Below are positions 35,320 to 43,759 of a stretch of DNA of 64,000 nucleotides, piece after piece. Positions within the stretch are counted from its first letter, which is position 1. Each line of letters begins with the position of its first letter. Source of the DNA: Granulicella sp. L56 (GTDB taxonomy: Bacteria > Acidobacteriota > Terriglobia > Terriglobales > Acidobacteriaceae); assembly GCF_009765835.1 (NCBI RefSeq), contig NZ_LMUS01000006.1, positions 1,322,438 to 1,386,437 on the forward strand, read 5' to 3'. Made by a program: the position numbers and the translations under genes. The notes beneath the pieces are model-generated. The model had not been told where the DNA came from, searched no databases, and saw nothing but the letters and a program-made list of their open reading frames with translations.

Positions 35320-36552
35320 ATGTTTCGAAGGACACGATATCAACAAGGAATGATCGACCGCGTAAAGAGGAAGCAAGGTCCCGACTGCTGGATCTTCCGC
35401 TGGCGTGAGATGGATGCCAGCGGGAAACGGGTTCGCCGCAAGGTGGTTCTCGGAACGATCGAGAAGTATCCCACCGAGTCGAGCGCCCTGAAGGCTGCCG
35501 AGTCTTTACGTGTCACCGTCAACGAGGAGCAGCCCCGGTTCCCTCAGCAGCCGATTTCGGTGGCCGCTCTGATCACACACTTCAAGCACCATGAGCTGGG
35601 TCCCATGCAGGAAGATGATGAAGGCCGGGCATACTCCACGCGGGTCGTCTACAAGGACGTTCTCCGGTTGTATGTTGAGCCGAAGTGGGGCGACGCCGGG
35701 CTGCGAGAGGTGCGGGCAGTAGCCGTGGAGAAGTGGCTCCGCACGTTGCCGCTGGCCAAGGGCACCAAAGCGAAGGTTCGCAATATTATGAGCGTTCTGT
35801 TCAATCACGCCATCCGTCACGAGTTCCTGCCGCAGGGCGCGAACCCGATCACGATGGTGCGGCAGAGCGCGAAGCGGGTGTCTGTCCCGGACATCCTTGA
35901 TGTTGCGGAGATAGTGGCGTTATTCGAGGAACTCTCGCACCGGGAACGGGTGATGGTGTTGCTCGACGCACTGACTGGACTTCGTCGCGGAGAGCTGATG
36001 GCGCTGAAGTGGCAGGATGTCAATTTCAAGGAACTGGAGCTTTCCGTCACGCGTTCGATCTACCGGAAGGTTGTGGGACCATGCAAGACGGAGGCATCGC
36101 AGAAGCCGGTTCCTCTCGATCCCTGGATCGCCGAGGAACTGCTGACCTGGAGACGGGCCACTCCCTACAACCAGTCGGAGGACTGGATCTTCGCCAGTAC
36201 GCGAATGAAGGGAAAGCAGCCCTACAGCCCCGACACCATCCTGATGCGGTGTATCCGTCCTGCGGCGACGCGGGCGAAGATCACCAAGCGCATCGGATGG
36301 CACACCTTCCGGCGTACCCTCTCGACCTTGCTGAAGGCCAATGGAGAGGACGTCAAGGTGGTACAGGAGCTGTTGCGTCACGCGAGCGCGAAGATCACGC
36401 TCGATGTTTACGCGCAGGCGGTGACGCCGGACAAGCGGCGAGCGCAGTCGAAGGTAGCGGAGATGCTGCGGGCGGGAAGCGGGACGAAGGAAAAATCCTT
36501 ATTGGACCCTTCTGGACCCTCGGCCATTTCTGAAGAGGCTGTAAGTGATTGA
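35320..36552 (+). CDS. Tyrosine recombinase/integrase of the element
   Basis: The 410-residue protein has an N-terminal SAM-like core-binding region (about 75-180: EVRAVAVEKWLRTLPL) and a catalytic domain with R in TGLRRGELMALKW, H-x-x-R in HTFRRTLSTLL, H in VQELLRHASAKITLDVY and the tyrosine Y in LDVYAQAV. All four signature residues are seen, so it should be active. It cuts and rejoins DNA at att sites. ATG 35320 has GGGAGGAA upstream. Its stop is 5 bases from the 3' end of tRNA-Val, pointing at the gene, the typical arrangement for integration into a tRNA 3' end. Confidence 0.9.
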   Translation: MFRRTRYQQGMIDRVKRKQGPDCWIFRWREMDASGKRVRRKVVLGTIEKYPTESSALKAAESLRVTVNEEQPRFPQQPISVAALITHFKHHELGPMQEDDEGRAYSTRVVYKDVLRLYVEPKWGDAGLREVRAVAVEKWLRTLPLAKGTKAKVRNIMSVLFNHAIRHEFLPQGANPITMVRQSAKRVSVPDILDVAEIVALFEELSHRERVMVLLDALTGLRRGELMALKWQDVNFKELELSVTRSIYRKVVGPCKTEASQKPVPLDPWIAEELLTWRRATPYNQSEDWIFASTRMKGKQPYSPDTILMRCIRPAATRAKITKRIGWHTFRRTLSTLLKANGEDVKVVQELLRHASAKITLDVYAQAVTPDKRRAQSKVAEMLRAGSGTKEKSLLDPSGPSAISEEAVSD

Positions 36553-36557
36553 AAATA

Positions 36558-36634
36558 TGGTAGGCACGAGGAGACTCGAACTCCTGACCTCTACCGTGTC
36601 AAGGTAGCGCTCTAACCAACTGAGCTACGCGCCT
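36558..36634 (-). tRNA. tRNA-Val (GAC anticodon)
   Basis: Read on the minus strand from 36634 to 36558 the sequence folds as a tRNA: acceptor AGGCGCG with CGTGCCT (one G-T pair), D-arm GCTCAGTTGGTTAGAGC, anticodon loop CTTGACA with anticodon GAC (valine), T-arm AGGAGTTCGAGTCTCCT, and encoded ACCA end at 36558-36561. It is the likely attachment site of the integrase at 35320-36552, since that gene ends 5 bases from the tRNA 3' end. A second copy of the 3' half that would mark the far end of the element was not found in this window. Confidence 0.95.
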
Positions 36635-36706
36635 GAATGCGTTTTTTTAGTCTAAATGGAGTGAGACGGTTAGGGCAACAACGCGCTTGATATAGGCTAA
36701 GATTGA

Positions 36707-37288
36707 TTGACCAACGTGCCATTTCTGAAGCAATTTCGCGCCGCACCGAACCTGCTTACGATGTTGCGGCTGTTCATTATCCCTTTTCTAATCATAGAGA
36801 TCATGGATGCGCAGTATGCTGGGGCGTTGGCTTTGTTTGTTTTAGCCGGGATCAGCGACGCGCTCGATGGCCTGCTGGCGCGGTGGTTGAGCCAGAAAAC
36901 TACGCTGGGGCAGTATCTTGATCCCATTGCCGATAAATTATTGCTAAGTACTTTATTTGTCGTATTTACTCACATTGGCCTGATGCCGCGCTATGTCACG
37001 GTTCTGGTTTTCAGCCGAGACCTGGGGATTCTGCTAATTGCGACACTGCTGTTTGCTACCGGAACTTTGCGGGATTTTCGGCCAAGCTGGTTCGGCAAGC
37101 TGAACACGCTGATGCAGATCATCGCGCTGCTATCAGTGCTTTGCCAGAAAGTCTTTGCCTGGCATCACCTTGCGGCCATGAGGGATGGATTGCTCGAGAT
37201 CATCGCGGTGATGGCCCCGCTTTCGGCAGCCCAATATGCCTGGATTGTCTTTCGGCGAATGAATGCGCAGCAGCCTACTACGGTCTAG
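36707..37288 (+). CDS. CDP-alcohol phosphatidyltransferase family protein (PgsA-like)
   Basis: The 193-residue membrane protein contains the family signature D-G-x2-A-R-x8-G-x3-D-x3-D as SDALDGLLARWLSQ then LGQYLDPIADKLL. It has about six hydrophobic segments. Members transfer a phosphatidyl group from CDP-diacylglycerol to an alcohol; glycerol-3-phosphate (PgsA, giving phosphatidylglycerol phosphate) is the most likely substrate, but cardiolipin- or inositol-type synthases share the motif. Start is TTG 36707 or GTG 36716; neither has a strong ribosome site. It stands just outside the integrated element beside tRNA-Val and converges with a small acidic gene 5 bases downstream. Confidence 0.82.
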   Translation: MTNVPFLKQFRAAPNLLTMLRLFIIPFLIIEIMDAQYAGALALFVLAGISDALDGLLARWLSQKTTLGQYLDPIADKLLLSTLFVVFTHIGLMPRYVTVLVFSRDLGILLIATLLFATGTLRDFRPSWFGKLNTLMQIIALLSVLCQKVFAWHHLAAMRDGLLEIIAVMAPLSAAQYAWIVFRRMNAQQPTTV

Positions 37289-37293
37289 TCTTC

Positions 37294-37458
37294 CTAATCG
37301 TCGGCTGGAGTTTCATCACCGGTTTCGGCCTCTTCGATAGCGATATCGTTAAACTCTGCAGAATCAAATACTTCTCCGCAGTTTTGGCACTCGACAAATT
37401 CTGCATCGTCCTCGCGGGCGACAACTTTTACGATGGGATGTTTGCACTTTGGGGTCAT
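37294..37458 (-). CDS. Small acidic zinc-ribbon-like protein
   Basis: A 54-residue frame: MTPKCKHPIVKVVAREDDAE, FVECQNCGEVFDSAEFNDIA and an acidic tail ending TPADD. Cysteine pairs CxH (C5, H7) and CxxC (C24, C27) form a plausible metal site. Composition bias towards amino acids typical of real proteins and the GC pattern support coding, although no clear ribosome site precedes ATG 37458 (a leaderless start is possible). It fills the gap between pgsA and iscR. No family name can be given. Confidence 0.6.
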   Translation of the reverse strand: MTPKCKHPIVKVVAREDDAEFVECQNCGEVFDSAEFNDIAIEEAETGDETPADD

Positions 37459-37607
37459 GAATGAAGAGAGCGAATGGTATGGATTCTGCCCGTCTCGAAG
37501 CGGCTTGTCAAGACACCTTTCTCTGATTTTCAGTGAAATTTGTAACCTGCCGGATCAACCTGCGCCGGGTAAAACCGGTTGCATGGCATACGTTGTGGAC
37601 GTACACT

Positions 37608-37631
37608 ATCTAGGACTGGAATTGTCGGTAT
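37608..37631 (+). promoter_or_regulatory. Candidate IscR/Rrf2-type operator upstream of iscR
   Basis: ATCTAGGACTGGAATTGTCGGTAT has the arrangement AT-x4-GACT-x6-GTC-x3-AT, close to the type-1 IscR pattern (ATA-x-C-x-GACT-x5-6-GTC). It ends 22 bases before the iscR start codon, so bound protein would block transcription or translation start. Autorepression of the isc cluster through this site is the usual mode in the family; here it is inferred from sequence only. Confidence 0.45.
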
Positions 37632-37653
37632 TCTGTCTGAGAGCAAGGTTGCG

Positions 37654-38121
37654 ATGCTTCGTCTGACCAAAAAAGCGGATTACGGTCTGATGGCCCTGAA
37701 GTATCTGGCCGAGCAGGCGAATGGCACGGCGCGCAGCGCCAAGGACATCGCGGAGGCGTATCACATCCCCCCGCAGCTCCTGGCGAAGATTCTGCAGACG
37801 CTGGCCAAGGGCGGACTTCTGGTCTCTCATGCAGGGACGAACGGCGGCTATGCGCTGGCGCGGCCTGCCGCCGACATATCGGCGTTTGAGGTGATTCGCA
37901 CGATCGACGGGCCGCTTTTCATTACGAGCTGCATTACGATTCACGGAGCTTGCGACCTGACGAGCACTTGCACCATCAAAGAACCACTGCGCAAGGTAAA
38001 CGACAGCATCAAAGATCTGCTGAGCGGCATCCATATCGCAGACCTGGTCGAAGCCACGGATGGGGAGCAGCCTCAAACAAGCGCTCCGGTGGGCGGCGGT
38101 CTGGTGAGCATCGCACTTTAG
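37654..38121 (+). CDS. iscR: Rrf2-family iron-sulfur regulator IscR
   Basis: The 155-residue protein has the Rrf2 winged helix (MLRLTKKADYGLMALKYLAE, IPPQLLAKILQTLAKGGLLVS, GTNGGYALARP). Three cysteines, ITSCITIHGACDLTSTCTI (C-x6-C-x5-C), bind the Fe-S cluster that senses cluster demand. The open frame extends upstream to 37579, but ATG 37654 matches the family start and has AAGG 5 bases upstream. It heads the isc cluster, with iscS 51 bases downstream, and probably represses it when loaded with a [2Fe-2S] cluster. The putative operator at 37608 supports autoregulation. Confidence 0.85.
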   Translation: MLRLTKKADYGLMALKYLAEQANGTARSAKDIAEAYHIPPQLLAKILQTLAKGGLLVSHAGTNGGYALARPAADISAFEVIRTIDGPLFITSCITIHGACDLTSTCTIKEPLRKVNDSIKDLLSGIHIADLVEATDGEQPQTSAPVGGGLVSIAL

Positions 38122-38172
38122 CGACGAGACAAGCACGGCGACAGTACAACCAGATTTTTAGAGACAAGAAAG

Positions 38173-39453
38173 ATGAGCAACGATATGAGCGATAACGGGA
38201 TGATAGTGACAGAGTCTGCGACACCACTGCCGGCGGGCGTGCATCTGCCGATTTACATGGACAACCATGCAACGACGCCGCTGGACCCCCGGATTCTAGA
38301 GGCAATGATGCCTTACTTTGGGGCGAAGTTCGGCAACGCGGCGAGCCGCAATCACTCGTTCGGCTGGGAAGCCGAGCAGGCGGTGGACAAGGCGCGCGAG
38401 CAAATCGCCAAACTGATTGGCGCGACCTCCAAAGAGATCATCTTCACCAGCGGCGCGACCGAGTCGAACAATCTTGCGCTGAAGGGCATCGCCGAGATGT
38501 ATCGCGAGCGCGGCAACCACATCATCACCCAGGTAACCGAGCACAAGGCAATTCTGGACACATGCAAGAAGCTGGAGAAGCAGGGCTTCCGCGTGACGTA
38601 CCTGCCGGTGCAGGCCGATGGCCTGATCGACCTCGAAGACTTGAAGCGGGCGATGGACGACAAGACCATCCTGGTCTCGATCATGTATGCGAATAACGAG
38701 ATTGGCGTGATTCAGCCGATCCAGGAGATCGGCAAGCTGTGCCACGAGAAGGGCATCATCTTCCATACCGACGCGGTGCAAGCCGTAGGTAAGGTTCCGG
38801 TCAATGTGATTGCCGACAACATCGACGTGCTTTCGCTCTCGGGCCACAAGATTTATGGACCGAAGGGTGTGGGCGCGCTGTATGTTCGCCGCCGCAACCC
38901 GCGTGTTCAGATCTCGGAGCAGATCAACGGTGGCGGCCATGAGCGCGGGATGCGTTCGGGCACGCTGAACGTCCCCGGCATCGTCGGTTTGGGCGCGGCA
39001 TGCGAGATTTGCAGCAACGAGATGGAAGCCGAAGGTAAGCGTGAGGCTGAGCTTCGCGACTATCTACGGACAAAGTTCGAGAAGGCGCTCGACTACATCC
39101 ATGTGAACGGCAATATGGAGCACCATCTGCCGGGCAACCTCAACATGAGCTTCGTTCACGTCGAGGGCGAGAGCCTGCTGATGGGAATCAACGACATCGC
39201 GGTTTCTTCGGGTTCGGCCTGCACTTCGGCGACGCTGGAGCCATCTTATGTATTGAAAGCTTTGGGACTGGGCGACGATGTGGCGCACAGTTCGATCCGG
39301 TTTGGGCTTGGACGCTTCAACACCAAGGCTGAAGTGGATTACGTTTCGGACAAGGTGATCGACGTGGTATCGAAGCTGCGTGAACTGTCGCCCTTGTACG
39401 AGATGGTGAAAGAAGGCATCGACCTTACCAAGATTGAATGGGCGGCGCACTAA
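38173..39453 (+). CDS. iscS: Cysteine desulfurase IscS
   Basis: The 426-residue PLP enzyme releases sulfur from cysteine and passes it to IscU. Visible are the N-terminal [16 protein letters not shown]-binding lysine K226 in [12 protein letters not shown], and the active-site cysteine C350 in [17 protein letters not shown], on the loop length characteristic of the IscS (group I) type. The first 25 residues are an extra N-terminal extension compared with E. coli IscS. It is the second gene of the cluster after iscR; iscU follows after one small membrane gene. Function secure. Confidence 0.95.
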   Translation: MSNDMSDNGMIVTESATPLPAGVHLPIYMDNHATTPLDPRILEAMMPYFGAKFGNAASRNHSFGWEAEQAVDKAREQIAKLIGATSKEIIFTSGATESNNLALKGIAEMYRERGNHIITQVTEHKAILDTCKKLEKQGFRVTYLPVQADGLIDLEDLKRAMDDKTILVSIMYANNEIGVIQPIQEIGKLCHEKGIIFHTDAVQAVGKVPVNVIADNIDVLSLSGHKIYGPKGVGALYVRRRNPRVQISEQINGGGHERGMRSGTLNVPGIVGLGAACEICSNEMEAEGKREAELRDYLRTKFEKALDYIHVNGNMEHHLPGNLNMSFVHVEGESLLMGINDIAVSSGSACTSATLEPSYVLKALGLGDDVAHSSIRFGLGRFNTKAEVDYVSDKVIDVVSKLRELSPLYEMVKEGIDLTKIEWAAH

Positions 39454-39471
39454 GGCAAGACAGAGATTGTT

Positions 39472-39729
39472 ATGCAAAACAAGCCTATTCAATTCGGTCG
39501 GTTCGTTTTATTACTTGCCGTTTATATCTGCTTCTACATGGCATACGGCGTCGTCATGCATAAGCAAAAGTATTTCTGGGGAAACTGGGTTCAATTAGGC
39601 TCTCTTTTTGCCGCTGCTTTTATCTCTGGCACTGTATTTACGGTTGTTACGGGATTTTGGGATCGGCATCGACGGCGGACGGTTGCATCGACTGACGCAT
39701 CTGAACGCGCAAAGCTATCATCTAAATAA
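39472..39729 (+). CDS. Small membrane protein within the isc cluster
   Basis: The 85-residue product has two hydrophobic segments (about 11-29, FVLLLAVYICFYMAYGVVM, and 42-60, LGSLFAAAFISGTVFTVVTG), with a basic loop (HKQKYFWGNW) and a charged tail. No family recognised. It lies 18 bases after iscS and 17 bases before iscU on the same strand, so it is in the operon; a link to Fe-S assembly is a guess from position only. Confidence 0.6.
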   Translation: MQNKPIQFGRFVLLLAVYICFYMAYGVVMHKQKYFWGNWVQLGSLFAAAFISGTVFTVVTGFWDRHRRRTVASTDASERAKLSSK

Positions 39730-39746
39730 GTGACGAGGAGTACATC

Positions 39747-40166
39747 ATGGCATACAGCGATAAGGTAATTGATCACTACAACAATCCGCGGAACGTTGGA
39801 CAGATGGACAAGGCTTCCGATGAAGTTGGTACCGGACTTGTCGGCGCGCCGGAGTGCGGCGACGTCATGCGGCTGCAGATTCGCGTGAACCCTGAGACCC
39901 AGGTGATCGAAGACGCGAAGTTCAAGACCTTCGGCTGCGGTTCGGCGATTGCCTCTTCCTCGCTCGCGACCGAGTGGGTAAAGGGCAAGACGGTCGCCGA
40001 GGCGCTCACGATTACGAATACGGACATCGTGAAGGAGCTGGCGCTTCCCCCGGTCAAGATCCACTGCTCGGTACTCGCAGAAGACGCGATCCGCGCGGCG
40101 ATTGGCGACTGGAAGAAGAAAAACAATGTTGCTGAGACAGCGGCTGCGACGGCTGCGGCTCACTAA
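39747..40166 (+). CDS. iscU: Fe-S cluster scaffold protein IscU
   Basis: The 139-residue protein has the three cluster-ligand cysteines C37 (APECGDVM), C64 (TFGCGSAIASSS) and C107 (IHCSVLAEDAI), and D39. The motif LPPVK at 100-104 is the known binding site for the chaperone HscA, matching the hscA and hscB genes 4-5 kb downstream. The C-terminus has an extra alanine-rich tail (AETAAATAAAH). ATG 39747 has GTGACGAGGAG upstream. It receives sulfur from IscS and passes clusters on. Confidence 0.95.
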   Translation: MAYSDKVIDHYNNPRNVGQMDKASDEVGTGLVGAPECGDVMRLQIRVNPETQVIEDAKFKTFGCGSAIASSSLATEWVKGKTVAEALTITNTDIVKELALPPVKIHCSVLAEDAIRAAIGDWKKKNNVAETAAATAAAH

Positions 40167-40279
40167 GAACATCATCGACCGCGGATAAGTGCGGATGAGC
40201 ACGGATTGGACGATCAGGCAGTAGCGTTCCCCTCCGTGCGAATCTGCTATCCGTGGTCGCTTGCTTAAGGGCGTGAACG

Positions 40280-40777
40280 ATGGCGATGGTGACTTTACAA
40301 ACCGAGACGGACAGGTCGGCCCACGCGGCGGCTCCCGGTGGCCCGGCAAAAGACCCGCTGGCGGGAATGACGGTGCTGACGGCTGAAGGGCAGGAGCCGG
40401 CACAAAAGGGCATCCAGATTACCGAGAAGGCGCTGAAGCGAATTCGCGTGGCTATGGCAAAGGAAGGCGTGTCGCCAGAGCAGGGCGGTCTGCGCGTTGG
40501 CATTCAGGGCGGTGGCTGCTCGGGCCTGAGCTACAACATCCGGTTCGATTCGCAGCCTCGCGAGCGCGACCGCGTCTACACCTTCGGCGCTGGCATCGAG
40601 ACGGTGGGCGATCCTTCGAACGGCGCGCCCATTCGTCTGTTTGTCGATCCCAAGAGCTTTATCTACCTGCACGGCATGGTGCTGGACTTTGAAGAGACGC
40701 TGATGCGGCAGGGATTCAACTTCATCAATCCGAACTCGACCAAGAGCTGCGGGTGCGGATCGAGCTTTACCGCTTAG
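40280..40777 (+). CDS. iscA: A-type Fe-S carrier (IscA/ErpA family) with N-terminal extension
   Basis: The 165-residue product contains the A-type ligands C80 in GGGCSGL, and C157 and C159 in SCGCGSSF. The conserved domain begins near residue 43 (GIQITEKALKRI); the preceding 42 residues are a low-complexity extension absent from E. coli IscA (about 107 residues). ATG 40280 has AAGGG 8 bases upstream, supporting the long form. It takes clusters from IscU and delivers them to target proteins. IscA versus ErpA cannot be decided. Confidence 0.87.
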   Translation: MAMVTLQTETDRSAHAAAPGGPAKDPLAGMTVLTAEGQEPAQKGIQITEKALKRIRVAMAKEGVSPEQGGLRVGIQGGGCSGLSYNIRFDSQPRERDRVYTFGAGIETVGDPSNGAPIRLFVDPKSFIYLHGMVLDFEETLMRQGFNFINPNSTKSCGCGSSFTA

Positions 40778-40937
40778 TAAGTAATTAGATACAGACAGAC
40801 CTCCTTGGCTTTCCTTCAATTCCTTTTGATTGATCCCCAGAGATGGTGTGAATTGCTCTGTTCGATTAGTATTGCGGCGGCGGGTCTTCAGAGACGCTGA
40901 GGAAATTCAAGCCCGACTCATCAGTATTGGCCGACAG

Positions 40938-41819
40938 ATGATGTTCGTTCCGTGTATCCGGAAAAAGCTCCTGCGAGTAGCCGTTTTTCTGAGCATCGCG
41001 ACTACGGCTGCATTGAGCCTCACGCCGGTTTCGGCGACAGCTCAACAGCCAACGACAAACATTCCTGAGTTTGAAGTTGCGACCATAAAACCGGGCGATG
41101 CTACCGCTCCTTCATCCAATCTCGGATTCAACAGGCGCGACCACTTTGTAACCTCAAACGTAACCCTGCAGTTCATTCTTCAATTTGCGTATGACCTAAA
41201 TAGCGGCTCCGATCGACAGATTATTGGTGGGCCGGGGTGGATCGGCTCTTCGAGGTTCACTATCGATGCACAGCCAGATGAAGCCGTGGAAGCAGAGCTT
41301 AAGAAGCTTCCCCTCGATCAACGTCAGCAACGGCAGAAGTTGATGATCCAGAGATTATTGGCGGATCGATTCAAATTAGTTCTGCATCACGAGACCCGCG
41401 AATTCCTGGTCAATGCACTAACGATTGCGAAGGGCGGTGCAAAGCTTACCCCGGTGTCGATCCCAGCCATCGATTTTGCTAAAACGCCTCTTCCTCCTGA
41501 CAGTTGGATGGGACTGCACAATCCCAGACCGGGACTAACTGAGGGACGTGCAGCGACCATCAAGATGCTGGTCGATACCCTCAACCACCAACCGGAACTT
41601 AGCGGCCGTTTGATCGTCGATGCTACAGGGCTTCAAGGCAGCTACAACTTTAAGCTGAGTTGGACTCCGGATCGAGATTTGGAAACGGCACCCGCAGAAA
41701 CTGTCGGACCCTCGCTATTTACGGCATTACAGGAACAGTTGGGACTAAAAATCGAGTCCAGAAAAGCTCCTGTAAATTGCATCGTAATCGACCATGTCGA
41801 ACAGCCTTCGGCGAATTGA
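40938..41819 (+). CDS. Secreted TIGR03435-family protein
   Basis: The 293-residue protein opens with a signal peptide (LLRVAVFLSIATTAALSLTPVSATAQ). It continues with PEFEVATIKPGD, LQFILQFAYDL...QIIGGPGWI, RFTIDAQPDEAVEAELKKL, MIQRLLADRFKLVLHHETREF and GRLIVDATGLQGSYNFKLSWTPD, the pattern of TIGR03435, a family found widely in soil acidobacteria. Its molecular role is not established. The frame reaches 36 codons further upstream, but ATG 40938 or the next ATG start the signal peptide. It is on the same strand as the isc genes but unrelated in function, an insertion into the cluster. Confidence 0.75.
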   Translation: MMFVPCIRKKLLRVAVFLSIATTAALSLTPVSATAQQPTTNIPEFEVATIKPGDATAPSSNLGFNRRDHFVTSNVTLQFILQFAYDLNSGSDRQIIGGPGWIGSSRFTIDAQPDEAVEAELKKLPLDQRQQRQKLMIQRLLADRFKLVLHHETREFLVNALTIAKGGAKLTPVSIPAIDFAKTPLPPDSWMGLHNPRPGLTEGRAATIKMLVDTLNHQPELSGRLIVDATGLQGSYNFKLSWTPDRDLETAPAETVGPSLFTALQEQLGLKIESRKAPVNCIVIDHVEQPSAN

Positions 41820-41844
41820 TCCCTGTCCTAGCGAAGTGTTTAGA

Positions 41845-42573
41845 TTATTTTTGCGTTGATGGGGTAGCGCTTATGATGGCATTGCCCGCCTTCACGTGAT
41901 AGATCTGCGACAGCATCTGCTTGTAGACATCCATCGGCGGCAGCAACGCTCGGGCTCGTATGCGATCAAGGCCACCGGGATCTTCGACGCCGAACATGGC
42001 CATCTCTCCATTGACGAATTTGAACTGCGTGCCGTAGCGCTGTAACTTCCCTTCCGATACCAACTCCTTATCGACTACGAGAGCGAGGCTGGAAGCATCG
42101 ATTCTGCTGGCGTCGGCGAGCTGTTCGAGCTGAGGCAGAAGCTTCGCCTGCCACGCGTGATCGGCGCTGTGCGTGAGGACGAGCATGGCTCCGTTGGAGG
42201 CTTCGATGCCGACGAGCGAGATGGTCGGCCAGCCCTTCTGATCGACGATCTGCTTGAGCTCGCTCGTAAGTTCGGCATCGGTCGCAGGCATCTTCGCGAG
42301 CATGTCGGGCGTCATGCCGGAGACTTGCTTGCCGCCAGCAAAACCACGTACTGCCTGATCTTTATCGCGCATGGTGAGCAACTGGTTGCGCAGTGCGGCG
42401 TCGGTGCCGGGACCGTTTTGCTGGATGAGCTGTTCGCGGCGAGCTTTGATGGCTGCCTGCCAGGAGGACTCCGATTCGGCGGTGGGAGACTTTGCGGCTT
42501 GCTGTGCTGGCAGTGAGGCAGGAAGTGCAACAAGAATGGCGGCGAGGAGCATAAGGAGAGACTTCGAGGGCAT
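41845..42573 (-). CDS. Secreted hypothetical protein (DUF6624-like)
   Basis: The 242-residue product has a signal peptide (LLMLLAAILVALPASLPAQ). The phrases LKQIVDQKGWPTISLVGIEASNGAMLVLTHSADHAWQAKLL and KELVSEGKLQRYGTQFKFVNGEM fit the DUF6624 pattern (a domain with HSADHA and GKLQRYGTQ). No enzymatic role is known. It lies on the opposite strand from the isc genes, between the TIGR03435 gene and hscB, and its start codon is divergent from and overlaps the 5' region of hscB. It is therefore an inserted, independently transcribed gene. Confidence 0.65.
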   Translation of the reverse strand: MPSKSLLMLLAAILVALPASLPAQQAAKSPTAESESSWQAAIKARREQLIQQNGPGTDAALRNQLLTMRDKDQAVRGFAGGKQVSGMTPDMLAKMPATDAELTSELKQIVDQKGWPTISLVGIEASNGAMLVLTHSADHAWQAKLLPQLEQLADASRIDASSLALVVDKELVSEGKLQRYGTQFKFVNGEMAMFGVEDPGGLDRIRARALLPPMDVYKQMLSQIYHVKAGNAIISATPSTQK

Positions 42574-42623
42574 TGCCGTATTCTAAATCTGTCCTCTCTA
42601 TGAGGACGGAGAGATGTTTGCTT

Positions 42624-43235
42624 ATGTCGAATTACTTCGAGGTCTTCGTCCTTCCCGCCAAATTGCAGATTGATACAGCGGCGCTGGAGAAGCAGTTCTA
42701 TACGCTCTCGCGCAAGCTGCACCCGGACCGCTTTGCTTCGAGGCCGGTGGTGGAGCAGGAGGCTGCGTTGGCTGAGTCCTCTCAGTTGAACGATGCTTAC
42801 CGCACATTGAAAGATCCCGTGCTGCGTACGCAGTATCTGCTGAAGCTGCAGGGCGTGGAGCTGGAGGAGCAGTCCAAGGCGGCGACGGATGCGGCTCGGG
42901 CAACGGGTGGGCAGAAGAAACAGATTGTTCCGCCGGAGCTGCTGGAAGAGGTGTTTGAGCTGAACATGCAGCTTCAGGAGATGCGCGCGGCAAAGCAGAT
43001 GGGCGAGGACGAGCCGGAGCTGCGTCGGGACCTGATGACGGCCAAGGACTCATTCGACGCGAAGATGGTGGAGACGCAGGCAGAGCTTGAGGGGCTGTGG
43101 GCGCGGTGGGATGAGGCTCTCGATGCCGACGATGAAGCCGGAAAGGCTGCTGCGCGGGATGCGATGGTGACTCTGCTGAACAAGCGGAGCTATCTAAGAA
43201 ATCTTGTCCGCGATGTGAATGAGGCTTTGGAATAG
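42624..43235 (+). CDS. hscB: J-domain co-chaperone HscB
   Basis: The 203-residue protein begins MSNYFEVFVLPAKLQIDTAAL, with the J-domain motif HPD in SRKLHPDRFASRP and DAYRTLKDPVLRTQYLLKL. A C-terminal three-helix domain follows that in this family binds IscU (LNMQLQEMR...LRRDLMTAKDSFDAKM). It stimulates the ATPase of HscA, encoded downstream. The open frame goes back to 42573, but ATG 42624 is the family start, with GGAGAG 10 bases before it. It is separated from hscA by two opposite-strand genes, a break in the usual hscB-hscA pair. Confidence 0.88.
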   Translation: MSNYFEVFVLPAKLQIDTAALEKQFYTLSRKLHPDRFASRPVVEQEAALAESSQLNDAYRTLKDPVLRTQYLLKLQGVELEEQSKAATDAARATGGQKKQIVPPELLEEVFELNMQLQEMRAAKQMGEDEPELRRDLMTAKDSFDAKMVETQAELEGLWARWDEALDADDEAGKAAARDAMVTLLNKRSYLRNLVRDVNEALE

Positions 43236-43239
43236 CTGC

Positions 43240-43719
43240 TTAGATTGCACCGAGCCGTTCGATCTGCTGCAGGTGGTTGATGTCGTGGCCAGCCATGGTT
43301 TCGACCAGCGTCCAGAAGGTCATGGTGCCGCGTTCGGGGTGGGTCGTGGGGCGGTGACGGTCTTCTTCGGAGACGGTGGTGAGTAGCCGGAGGTTCCAGT
43401 TGCGGGCGGACTTGAAGAGGGCCAGCGCGGAGTCGAAATCGTAGGCGGCGTAGCGCGTGGCCCATGCCTCCTGATCGAAGGGGCGGATGAGCGCGTGTTT
43501 CTGGCTGAGGGTCTGGCGCAGGCGAAAGCTGAAGACGAGTTCGCAGTCGGCGAGGTGGGCGGCGATCTCGCGGATGCTCCATCTACCCGGAGCCGGAGCG
43601 CGGTCGATCTGCGCGCCGGAGAGTGGAGCGGTGAGCGCGGCGAGGTGATCGGCGGTGGACGTAAGGACGGGAATTGGTTCCTGACCGACCAGGAATTTCT
43701 CGTAGGGGTTGAGTTCCAT
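43240..43719 (-). CDS. DinB-superfamily protein
   Basis: The 159-residue product is a likely four-helix bundle, with APGRWSIREIAAHLADCELVFSFRLRQ and, near the end, TLVETMAGHDINHLQQIERL. The histidines H (AHLADCE) and H/H (GHDINH) are the putative divalent-metal ligands of DinB-like proteins, which include thiol-dependent transferases and unknowns. Substrate unknown. It lies on the minus strand between hscB and hscA, convergent with hscB by 4 bases. Confidence 0.78.
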   Translation of the reverse strand: MELNPYEKFLVGQEPIPVLTSTADHLAALTAPLSGAQIDRAPAPGRWSIREIAAHLADCELVFSFRLRQTLSQKHALIRPFDQEAWATRYAAYDFDSALALFKSARNWNLRLLTTVSEEDRHRPTTHPERGTMTFWTLVETMAGHDINHLQQIERLGAI

Positions 43720-43759
43720 GGAGAGACGGTATCACGGCTCGGCGATGGATTGAAGCGCT

